From assembly GCA_963966185.1 (NCBI GenBank), contig CAWZYM010000065.1:118501-182500 (forward strand): DNA of 64,000 nucleotides, written 5' to 3'. The stretch is from Rhabditoides inermis. Taxonomy: Eukaryota > Nematoda > Chromadorea > Rhabditida > Rhabditidae. Positions 53,907-64,000 of this stretch are shown here, piece after piece. The position numbers and the translations under genes are program-made. How positions within the stretch are numbered: position 1 is the stretch's first letter; every line of letters begins with the position of its first letter. The notes under the pieces were generated by a model, which saw nothing but the letters and a program-made list of their open reading frames with translations, was not told where the DNA came from and did not search any database.

Positions 53907-56900
53907 TATCTGCGATACGCAGCGTGGCCGTATGCAGCCTGCGGCACCGGCTTGCTGAAGTTCACCTTAAACCACGTTAGGAGAGCCTCGAGAGAGTTGA
54001 ACATCTGCAAACAAGCAGTGTGGGCTGGATAACGAGGGGCAGAGCCTACCTGTCCGCGGAACCGGACGCCCTCGCAGGTGACCGTCATGTACTCGTGCCG
54101 AGCCTTGGCGCGGACCTGGTACGACAGCACAAACTTGGCAGGGAACTCGACAGAGGGAGTGAGGGTGTACCTACAAGACACCAATCAATCCCCTCTCTTC
54201 CCTCCCCTTGACTCACGGTATGCGGGAGGGCGCCTGTCGCTTGTCATCCGCCAGCTTTCCCTCGATCGCTTCTCTGTTCTCCGACTTCACTCCTTCGAAA
54301 AAGTACTTGTGCATGAGAACCTCTCGGGCGAACGAAGCCATCGGCTGCACGAAGCGAGCTATGATCTCATCCAGGTCTTCAAACTCGTCATTGCTGAAAA
54401 AGAGAATTGAAGGGCAAACAAGGAAGAAAGTGGTAAATGCGTGCCTACTTTAGGCGAAAAGGAAATCACACCATCACACCACCACACCATTACATCATCA
54501 TACCACTCACACGACCCACACCTCCACTCCTGTACACCACCACACCACCCACACCACATATAGGAAATCACACCACCACACCACCACACCACTCACACAA
54601 CCCACATCACCGTACTACCACACCATCAACATTTAATCAGTCGTAGAGAATAGTGTGGTTGTGTTAAGTTGTGGTGGTGTGGTTGTGTGATGGTGTGATA
54701 GTGTGGTGGTGTGGTGGTGTGATGGTGTGAACTCCATATTGCCCCTACTTTATGATGAGTCTCTTTCCGAGAGTGAATGGCTGTTCCTTGTCCTTCTCCT
54801 CCACATCGATGTGCTGGTACACTCCATCTGCCACCTTCCACGTCACTGTCAGATGCTTGGCAGACTTGGACGACGGACGGATGATACAGTCGCCCTGCAA
54901 GCAGCCATCTCATCATTCCTCTCCCTCCTCTCTCTCTTACCTGTTCCATCTTGGCAAGCTGTCTCTCCGCGTCTCTGTATGTTACGTTCTTGAACGATGG
55001 ATGCGATATGACTCGCTTCACAAAGTTGGTCACAACCTGAATAACTTGATTGCGTGTCGTTTATGGAAGCTCGTCGCGCACCTTCTTCTTCTCCTTGGCT
55101 TCCTTGTCAATGTGCAGGTCGTTCATCTCAGCAGACGCGTCCCAGTACTTCTCCTCATCATTGTTCGACTGGGTAGGCTGTGCCTGCAGGTCCACCGAGC
55201 GACACGTCAGATCGCACGACAATCTCTCCACATCGACCCGAGTGATGCGACAGTATATCACTTGGTTCGGCTGCAACACGCCAATCAGCTGGGAGAGAGG
55301 AGACATGCATTGCCACGCGCACCTTGACCCTCTCTGCGGGGTTCTTGAACGAGTCCGGGCGGCTGGATATCAACTTGCGGGGGATGAAGCCCTGCATACC
55401 GTTGTCGAGTCGCACCTGAACCAGCATCCAGCATCAGCATCTCTCCCACACCCAACCTCTCACCTTCACTCCGACCGCCTGTCCGGGACACGCCCTGAAC
55501 CGGTCTCCTCCGTCAATGTGATCGAACACATCCGATATCGAGACGAACCCTTCCTCCCCGCACCACGGACACTTCCAGGTATTGTCCTCCCCACGCTGCT
55601 GCAAACCCACACCGTCACCCCTCGCCTCCCTCCCCCCTCCCCCTCTCCACTCACCGCTGGGTTGTTCGAGTTGGTCTCCTGTTTCTGCTCATCGGTGAGT
55701 CTCTTGTGGACAATATGCAGTACAGTCCCCTGTACCAGCTTGTTCTCCATAGATTCAGGCGTCTCTCCGGTCAACATACGGAATAGTTGCTGAAATCAGC
55801 CAATCGATACACGTCTCCCATCTCATTAATGCCTCCATGCTCGACACTCATACCTCGTCGTTGGGTGGCTGATAGGGCACTCGGGTGTCCTTGTATCTGT
55901 GGTTGAGCTCATCTCGAATGTCATACAGAGTGGTGGCCTTGCTTCCGAATCCCTGCTTGTCGAGCTCCTCAGCGAACGCGTCCAGGTCGAGATCCTTGAG
56001 TCTGTCGGGCGACTGGAGGATCTCCTCGAGGGCGGCAGTCGGATCGGCAGAGTCGTCCACTTCCAGAGCATCGATTGCCATCTTCCTCGCCCACTCGTAC
56101 GTCTCCGGGTGCACGCGAGATCCGTCCAGAACTTCGACGTACGAGTCTGTCCTCTCGGACACCTGCAACATGCACATCCACCTCGATACCTTCATTCTCC
56201 CACCCTCCCCTCCCCTCCTTTCCCTTCACTCGCCTTGTGCGTGTCGATCTTGATGAACGCGGCGCAGTTCATGAACACCTTGGGTCCTAGATGGCAGAGA
56301 GTGACAAGACGCGTCCTCGACTCGAGCAGGTTCTCGTTCTGTGCCAGTGTCTTGAGCAGATGAGTCGCCTTTCTCGGTCCCAGACCACACACGAACTGCA
56401 GCATGTTGGCCGTGTGAGCATGCTCCACACACCTAAACGAGTGCGTACGCAACGCAGCGAGAAACAACGCTGCAACACTCACTTATTCACATCAACTCCA
56501 ATCAAGTTGACCTTGTTGATGAGCTCGCGAGACAGGTGCGCTCCCAGAATATCCTTTGAGATCTAAACACAACACACAATTGTCATTCTTCCAGTCTTCC
56601 GTACCTCCCCCTGCAGCGGATGGAACTTGAGACAGAGGATGTCATCGTCATGGTTCCACAAATGGCAGTACTCCTGTAGGGGGTCGAGCAGAAGACGAGC
56701 GAGAGAGACTGCCTGCCGCAGCTGAGGCGGGTACTCTGCATGCTCCTGACCAGCCATCTTCGAACCCATATACACCTTGGCCGGCTCGTTGTCCAGCATG
56801 ACGACAGTGGGGCGCTGCAACACATACACATACTATGTCATTGCGTCATCCCCTCCCTCCTCCCCTTCCCCTCTGCCCACTCACCACAGTGAGCTCCCTG

Positions 56901-58898
56901 TCCTGCAGCAGATCGGCCACCATCCTCTCGAGATCTAACTTGATCCTCCTTGCCTCCATGTTCTCGGCGCCGATGCCAATCACGTGGGGCCGGCGTCGGA
57001 TTAGGAACTTCTTGAAGTTGTGCATGTCGTGTTCCCTCTGTCTCTGCTCGTGCACGGGCGCGCGGGGGTTGAACCGCTTCGTCATATGAACCATCCTCAC
57101 ATAGTCCACCACATGACCGTCCTTGTCGACAAGAGCACCGAACGACGCCTCGTCCCTGTACACAACACACAACCACGTCACTCTCCACCACCCCCCCCCC
57201 CCCCCTCCCTACTCCTCACCTCTCAATAGCATATGCGATGGCGAGCACCCTGGCTCCGGAGCTTTCGTCGTCTTCATCATCGTCATAGTCCCTGTCGGTG
57301 GGCGGCTCGAACGCAGCCCACTTGACCCTCTCCCGCATTGACTCGCGTGCCTTCCGAAGCACGTGCCCCTTCGCTTCCTCCAGCAGTCGGTCGTGCACCT
57401 CCTTTTCCATGCAGGGAATCAGCATCTCTGTGATAGCCATCTAAACATACGACAGTGAGAAGGGGGTGGAAAAGGAGGTGGAAAAGGGAAGCTACACATA
57501 CGTTAAGGACGCGTTCCCTGAGCTGGTTCCACTCCTGTACGAGGTCCGTGTACTCATCCAGAGTGAACGGCTTTTCCTTGAGACAATCTTCGAGCAGTGT
57601 CTCCTGTGCCTCCACTCCTTCCTCCGCAACCACGTCACACGAAATCGTCACCTCCATGTTGTTCGCCGCCTTCAGCTAGAACAAGAGCAACAAGGGATAA
57701 TCAACACACAAAGTACTCTTACCTGCATGAGATAAAGGTACTCATCGTACTTGAGGTAGGTAATGGGCTTGTTGCGCACGTACCTGTAATGACCAGTTTC
57801 TTCTATCCCTTTCATAAGTATCTGTTATGAGAACGATCGACCACACCAAGATAACCCCCAAGACGCAATGACCGAGTAGTCTTCTGCATACATTAGTGTA
57901 ATGTCGCATAGATTATCACAATGAGGCGTCTCGCCTCATTGTCATTTCCATGTCTATTGTGTCGTATAAATAAGCGGGCCACCGAGCCCCATTGCCGAAT
58001 AAACCCTATCTGGACCCATCCTTTGAAAACCTTAACTGTATCAACCCCACCTCTTCTTGTAGAGTGGATGTTGGTCGTCCATCTGTTCCCTGCCCTGTTT
58101 GGTGGGTCGGTGGGAGATGAGGGCGCGTGTCCTGTACTTCTTGCGCACCTCGGCCCTCACCAGAGGGTCTCTGCTGATCTCCCTCGCCAGCATGTACACT
58201 GCTCCCTCAATCACAGCCTCCGCAGACGGGAATGTGCTGCTCACATAGTCGGCCGCCGCATCCAGCGGCATTGTCTCAATCCATCAATTGCAATCAGTTT
58301 ATCGATCTTATGTTTACCTGGTCCTGCTTGATTTCGTTTCTGGGCCAGTTAATGTTCTCTCCGACCTGTCGGGCGTTCAGACCGAAGCGGGCCGCCATCT
58401 CACCCACACCGTACTCCACACACATCTGAAACATAAACTCCCATATTTCCTCTATCCAATACGCAAAAAGGACACTGGCGAAAAATGGAATGTAAATGCT
58501 GTCTCACATGGTACTTGTCGGTGCGGCTGCTCTGTTTGAACTTAGCGCCAGAAGACGCGATCTCGTCTCCATCTGCATCGGGGTCACGCTGCACACGCTC
58601 CCACTCTGTCATCTGCGACAACAAAGAGATGAAGCAAACATATTTCGAAAGTCGAGTGCTACCTTGTTGAGATCGGCTCCATAGTAAAGCTGGAACTGTG
58701 CGGTGACGTCATTGAGTGAGTCCTCGTCCAGAACTCCGTCCACCCTACAACACCACGTCAAGCTGGCATACGCTAGTCTACTCACTCATAGAAGTCTTGT
58801 TCAGAGATGGGCCGTCTGTGGCCAGCCTCGCTTTCTATGTGGAACTTCTGCATGCGGCGCATCAGCTCGCACACCTACAACACACAGTACACCAGTCT

Positions 58899-58932
<34 letters not shown>

Positions 58933-60816
58933 CACCTTCCTCTTCCTGTTCTGTAGATGACACCACTTCTCGTCCCACTCAAAGATCTTCCACAGGTCAT
59001 CTAGAGTGAGCGTCTTCCGCATCTCCTCCGGCTCGTTCTCATTGAAGGGAGCCAGCTGGAGAGCCTCCTTTCGGTAGTAGGCAATGAATGGCACCTGAAC
59101 GCATCCATCACTCTCTCCTCCTCCTATCCACTCAACAACCAACACTCACCTCAAACACCTGTACGCGAATGAAGTGGAGGACCGTCTTGATCTTTGCGGG
59201 CAGTTCAGCCTCGATGCGGCTCCTCTCGTTGTAGTCAATCACATTGGCCAGGCGGCGCAGACACTCCAGCTCGCACGACTCCTACACAATCAAACAAGTA
59301 AGGACATAGGTGGGCAGTGGCATACCTGCTCGGAGAACGAGTATCCCTTGAATGCATTCATGAAGATCCACTTGCTCTCCTCCTCCAGTTCCCTCGCAGT
59401 CTCCTCTCCTTCTGGCAGAGCTGTCACAGCAACGCGACGCAGTTGGAATCTCAACACAACCTTCAATCATGTCCCTCTATTTCGCATGCGCACCTCTCCG
59501 GTCGGTCGTCTAGCATCACCTTCTTGTCGACGGGCGCGAGAAATCCCCTCTCCAGCTCACTCGGCTCCATTGTGTCCAGCAGAGTCGACTTCTTCTCCTT
59601 GGGCCGAGGGCGACGCGCCTATCAACCCTTCCTATACATGCTCTCCCTCTCTTGTCCTACCCGTGGCACTCCGTCCTCATCTTCGTCGAGCAGCTCCTCC
59701 TCCTCGTCTTCCATCGGCTCCTCGTCCTCGTCGTAGAACTCATCGAAGTTGAAGTCTTCGACGCCAAACACATCGCGCGCTTCGTCTAGGGCACTGTAAC
59801 ACTCTAATTGTCATGTCTATCCACCACTTCCATTAAATTCCACTCACTGATCCGAGATGCCCATGTCCCTTCTTCTATGGGCAGGACGCTGCGGACGACC
59901 GCCATCCTCATTCACAATGAAGTTATCCTCTAGAACAACGCTTTTACACGAAAAAGGACGTGTTCGACTGACCAGACTGCTCCGAGTCCGAGTATCCATC
60001 GCGAGTGCGGTCATGGGTATCGTAGTCGTCTATGCGACGAGATGACGGACCCTCGCCGTCGTCGTCCTAAACAACATTGATATTTACAAAAAAAATGACG
60101 AAACAGAAAACTCACGAGATCACCGACGCCGAACAACTTCTTCTGGATCGCCGTACGATCATCGTCCTCATCGTCAGAGTCCATCGGCTGAAATTACAGT
60201 TTTAAAATATTACATACTTTGATATTACATAAAAATAGAATATGCACTATGAACGAATTCATACCTGAATGATCCTCTGCTTAGTCTTCTTGCGTATGTC
60301 AAGGTTCTCTTCGATGAGGTCCATATCGTCCTCATCCAGTTCCTCCTCCTCTTCATCTCGCTGGTACGACTTCTCCGACTTGTCGTCGCCTTCCTCCTAA
60401 ATTCAAGCATGTTATACGGATGTTGGATATGCAATTTACATTTACTAATCACAACAGTATACGCGATAGAACAATAAAAAAGTACAACTGGTTCACCTCG
60501 TCTTCGTCAGCGATGAAGCCCTTCATTTCTTCGGCTCCCTCCTCGTCATCGCTGTCCTCCTCCTCGTCACTGAACAACAAAATATAAGCTTAAAATAACA
60601 TGATACACGTTTCATTAAAACAATAATTTAAAAAAAAAAACGCGAAGAAACAGAACCGTACCTGCTCTCAATTTTGCGCTTGTTCTTCTTCTTCTCTTTA
60701 TTGTCCTTCTTCTTCTTCTCGACTTTTCTCTTTTTCTGCTTCGGCTCGATATCGTCGATGGAGCCAGCAGAAGTGCTCCCGTCGGATTCCTCCGCCTGAT
60801 GGTCCAGGAAGTCCAT
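53907..60816 (-). CDS. spt-6: Transcription elongation factor / histone chaperone SPT6
   Basis: More than 30 short exons. The N-terminus is a very acidic and lysine-rich tail ([13 protein letters not shown] at 60816; [35 protein letters not shown]), as in all SPT6 proteins, for Iws1 and histone binding. The Tex-like core follows: helix-turn-helix and YqgF-like region ([56 protein letters not shown]), helix-hairpin-helix ([17 protein letters not shown]), death-like region, and S1 domain ([20 protein letters not shown]). The tandem SH2 domain closes it ([60 protein letters not shown]). Role: nuclear, travels with RNA polymerase II and rebuilds nucleosomes. The stop comes at 53907 after HAAYRR. 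An intron at 54,460-54,735 is filled by a CACACCAC repeat. Confidence 0.95.
54465..54735. repeat. CACACCAC-type minisatellite in SPT6 intron
   Basis: Irregular ACCACACCAC units up to about 54,630, then the complementary GTGGTGTG units to 54,735, so the tract is a large inverted repeat around about 54,640 and could fold on itself. Confidence 0.85.
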
Positions 60817-61368
60817 GTGTCAGGTAACTAGCCTCAAACGATCACAATCAATATGCAAATGACTATTTAAAAATCCTAAAACATGTACTCACGACACTTT
60901 TTAACGATAATGAAGAAAAAAAACGAGAACTCAGACAGAACACAGAAACAACTCTAAAACGGCGGCAAAATGCAAAAATTCAAACCATGTTCCGCGCGAA
61001 TAATAAAAAGGCGTAGATGAATCAAATAATTGAAATGAATGAATTTGATGAATTGGAACATTTCGAAGGCAAATTGTTCACAATATTGGCGATAAATTCG
61101 TCGCGAATTTATTCATGTACTCACGACACAACACAAAAAAAACATGGTCGTAGACAGACATACGCTCCGCACGAATTTACGTCGAACAAACTCGAAAATA
61201 GCTCAAAACCGACCATTTTTCGTAGATTTTTCGGGTGTTCTAACCGATTTTAGGCCAGCCACGTGTATTTCTCGAGCTGCAAATACCGTATCCATTCCCC
61301 TGGCGTCCCACGCCACCTCCCGAAAACAAATTCAATGCGAAACTGACCAGAGAATCGCCCGGACGCTG
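60817..61368. promoter_or_regulatory. Shared upstream region of SPT6 (-) and adenylyl cyclase (+)
   Basis: About 550 bp separate the two divergent start codons. The DNA is AT-rich with repeated AAAAAAC and ATTCGTCGCGAATTT-type words and has no exon of its own, although the plus-strand frame stays open from 61144. It must hold both promoters, and possibly a bidirectional one. No TATA box is evident. Confidence 0.45.
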
Positions 61369-62501
61369 ATGCTAGAGCGCGATTTTGGCGCACAGCCAGA
61401 GGGGGCGGAGCCTGTAGGTAAGAGAGCCCGGCACCGCGAGAGAGCGCCGACAAAAAGGGGCGTGGTGAGTGCTAGAGAGTACCGGAATGGGAGAGAGCGC
61501 AGCGCAGCGAGGGCTATTGCGGCGGGGCGCGGTGTCAGTGTTGCATGGATGGAGGAGGCGGATGAGCGCACGCCAGCGCTCGCGCCTGCCACCACGGCTT
61601 CCGTGCGGTCCGGCAGTCCCAGGTAGAGGTCCCTTTCCACCCTCACACACCACCCCTCACCTTCAGACGAGTGCCGCTGTTCGAACGCGCGTCTGCTCGC
61701 TGGTGGAACCCGCAGTTCCGATCGGTGTTGCTGGAGGAACAGTACTGGAAGTGCGCGTTTCCGCTGCTCAGAGATCGTTTTCGGGCCGGACTCGTCTACA
61801 TTGCGTTCGTCGTGGTCGCATGGACGTTCTATCTCTTCCTCAACAACCGTGCATTCTTACACAACTGGGTCAGAACACTTCATTCTTTACTGACATTTTA
61901 TGTTCCTAATAATATATTGTTCTGTGTATTGTGCAAATGTCGTTTTGTGTTTTCTACATATTTTCTTCTCTCTGTTTGTCACTCCCTTCTCAAGCGGATG
62001 ATTGCATTGTCTCTCAATGTCAGTTCCTTTCTATGGGCGACAGTCGCCTGCAATCTTCTCGCCCCAATATCTCCGCGCATTATTCCTTTTGAGAAGCCCC
62101 CTGTTTCACCCAATTCCCCCTCACTCTCTCTCTCTCTCTAACCTCTCTCACATCTCCACACTCACTTGCGCCTCTCTCACCCCCAGGCTATCGATTTTGC
62201 CTCGTTTCGCATGCTGTAAAAGCTGTGAGTGAGCGGCTGGCTAGCGGGAATCGTGCCCTGAGGCTATGGGCGCGGATCAGCTGATGGCAATCAACATGTT
62301 TCATCCTCTCTTGCTCAATCAATAGTGGTGTGGGGGGTGTGGTTGAATGTAAACAGAGTAGCGATGGGAAGGCGAGAGGAGGAGAGACCGCGCCGCCCCG
62401 AGCTATGCAGTAAAACGGGAACAAACAAAACTAACGACGAGTATCACGCCCCCATACTAATAATAGGTATCCGTCTCCCCTTCCTCATCCCCCTCTTCAC
62501 T

Positions 62502-62551
<50 letters not shown>

Positions 62552-63819
62552 ATTGGCACGTGTCATTCGACTGGGCCGCCCGGAAACAACCACTAGAATA
62601 CCAACACACACTCGAAAACCCGCTGCGAATGGCACTCTCAATAGTACAATATGCATCCGATCAATCGATAATATCAATTTCTTGCAGCTCACCGCAGCAG
62701 CACTCACAGCGATATGTCTCCTCATGCTCTTCTTCACCCTATACAGTCACCACTACGAGAGGTGAGTCAGATGACGTCATCACAATTACAGACCATGTTC
62801 ACCTGCCAGGTTCTACATGCCGACGTCGTTCCTATGCGTGTTCCTAGTGTGTGTGGTGTCGTTGGTAGTGTTCTCAGACGATCAGTCGTCTTTTATGTCT
62901 CCCGTCGCAACACTTACCACCAGCATACAGGTACGTGTGCGCAGTCCACTCTAGTCATTGTCTATCGAGTCAGGTCGTCTTACTCATCTACACGGTAATT
63001 CCGTTGCCGCTATATCTGTGCATCGTCATCGGACTCATCTACTCTGGACTTTTCCACGTTTGTCTATAAAACAACCGCAAACGGATCGCCTAGATTCCTC
63101 CAGTCGTATCGGATAGTTGAACGGCTGAACCATTTTCTAATTGAATGTCAGCATGTACTTGTTCTTCTCTAGGTTCTCTCCCACAACCGATCCGAGTTTG
63201 ACGACTACGGCTATCTGAAGATACTCATTCATCTCGGAGCTCACCTCTTGGGAGTACACCTGTTCATACTCACACAGGTAATCCTTCTCTCCCCCCTTCA
63301 CCTGTGAACGTTGCAAGCCTTCATATTGCTGCAGGTCCGTCAGCGGAAGACATTCCTCAAGGTCGGTCAGTCGATTCTGGCAAAGAGGGATCTGGAGCTG
63401 GAAACGACATTCAAGGACAACATGATCCAGTCGGTCATGCCCAAGAAGGTGAGCCTGTCTCTTCTCTTCCCTCGCCCTCCCTTTGCCACTTCTCCTCACC
63501 CTCTCCCATTCAGGTAGCAGATGAGCTACTCAAAGACGCCACTGACATGCGAAGACCATCTGCTAGCAACACCAGCAACTGCCGAACCAGCAACGCCACT
63601 GCCATCGAGGGTGGGGGAGAGGGAGAGAGGGGGAGAGAGAAAGAGGGAGAGGAAGAGGGAGAGGGAGGGAGAGAGATGACCCTTTGGTGGTTCAGCGACG
63701 CTGCCGCAGTCGGTACCTGAGACGCGAAAGTTTCGTCCGTTCACGATGAATATGATGAACGATGTCTCCATTCTGTTCGCTGACATTGCCGGATTCACAA
63801 AGATGTCCTCCAACAAGGT

Positions 63820-63866
<47 letters not shown>

Positions 63867-64000
63867 CCCCCTTACAGTCTGCCGACGAGTTGGTGAACCT
63901 TCTGAACGATCTTTTCCAACGTTTCGACAAGCTGTGTCAGTGGTGCAGTCTGGAGAAGATCAGCACACTCGGTGAGCCAACAATCCACTTTTCCCACATC
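61369..64000 (+). CDS. Membrane adenylyl cyclase, ADCY9-like (partial, runs off the window)
   Basis: Exon 1 (about 61369-61621) encodes a basic cytosolic N-terminus. Exon 2 (about 61667-61869) has VPLFERASARWWNPQFRSVL, LEEQYWKCAFPLLRDRFR and TM1 (LVYIAFVVVAWTFYLFLN), typical of ADCY9-type cyclases. After an 0.8-kb intron come further helices (LTAAALTAICLLMLFFTLYS; FLCVFLVCVVSLVVFSDDQS; VVLLIYTVIPLPLYLCIVIG; LKILIHLGAHLLGVHLFILT), the linker VRQRKTFLKVGQSILAKRDL, then the start of the C1 cyclase domain: FRPFTMNMMNDVSILFADIA GFTKMSSNK, where the Asp of LFADI binds catalytic metal. The window ends at LEKISTLG, before the second metal Asp. Role: ATP to cAMP at the plasma membrane. The start at 61369 is a guess among several Met codons; the 3' half lies outside. 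Confidence 0.85.

Noticed and set aside
61144..61368. Extension of the adenylyl cyclase start to 61144
   Set aside because: The frame is open but AT-rich and lysine/arginine-poor in family terms; the GC-rich coding character begins near 61,369. The start remains uncertain.
62200..62220. Exon after CCCCAG encoding AIDFASFRML in the cyclase
   Set aside because: It hits a stop within ten codons and breaks the transmembrane pattern, so it is taken as intronic.

Overview
This is nuclear DNA of an animal, most probably a nematode. The genes have many small exons (often 60-200 bp) and very short introns (often 40-60 bp, GTGAGT donors, CAG acceptors). The window carries a secreted protein whose layout fits the nematode-specific FAR (fatty acid and retinol binding) family, next to plainly metazoan genes: beta-adaptin, G-protein alpha, CREB, an SLC22-type transporter, a GH18 chitinase, SPT6 and adenylyl cyclase. 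The species cannot be named from sequence alone. All identifications come from reading translations; no database search was run.

Layout. 1-2.6 kb: repeat-rich, no gene (42-bp minisatellite, decayed LINE). 3.1-25.3 kb: seven tandem, same-strand paralogues (here ZF-A to ZF-G) of an unfamiliar family. Each has a two-exon N-terminal module (PKYAVVxL..TDL..LL, then LLSRGLxEVSFVDD), a variable acidic/proline-rich middle, C2H2 fingers in pairs whose second finger is split by a conserved intron, and usually a C-terminal CFP motif. The layout recalls the Caenorhabditis HIM-8/ZIM meiotic pairing-centre cluster, but that link is only a hypothesis. 25.4-27.2 kb (-): FAR-like gene, with an intron holding a tRNA-His gene that was cut by a miniature LTR retrotransposon (TRIM). 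27.6-38.5 kb (-): beta-adaptin (AP-1/AP-2), with a divergent G-alpha gene nested antisense in one intron, a 3.3-kb mobile element in another and an 800-bp purine satellite in a third. 39.7-45.9 kb (-): CREB. 47.6-50.2 kb (-): SLC22-type transporter. 50.7-52.8 kb (-): chitinase. 53.1-53.6 kb: LINE fragment. 53.9-60.8 kb (-): SPT6. 61.4 kb to the end (+): ADCY9-like adenylyl cyclase, divergent from SPT6.

Mobile DNA dominates the non-coding part. Two inverted copies of one large composite element (8.1-10.1 and 32.5-35.8 kb) sit in introns and carry several tRNA-like modules. A 5.6-kb insertion in ZF-G holds a Penelope-like element with the permuted, Naiad-type order (GIY-YIG before RT) and is bounded by a 52-bp direct repeat. 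Several MITEs and long (GA)n tracts also occur, nearly all in introns or UTRs.

G-alpha, adenylyl cyclase and CREB are three steps of cAMP signalling and lie within 36 kb, but nothing in the sequence shows that they are co-regulated, and the G-alpha is too divergent to assume it couples to the cyclase.
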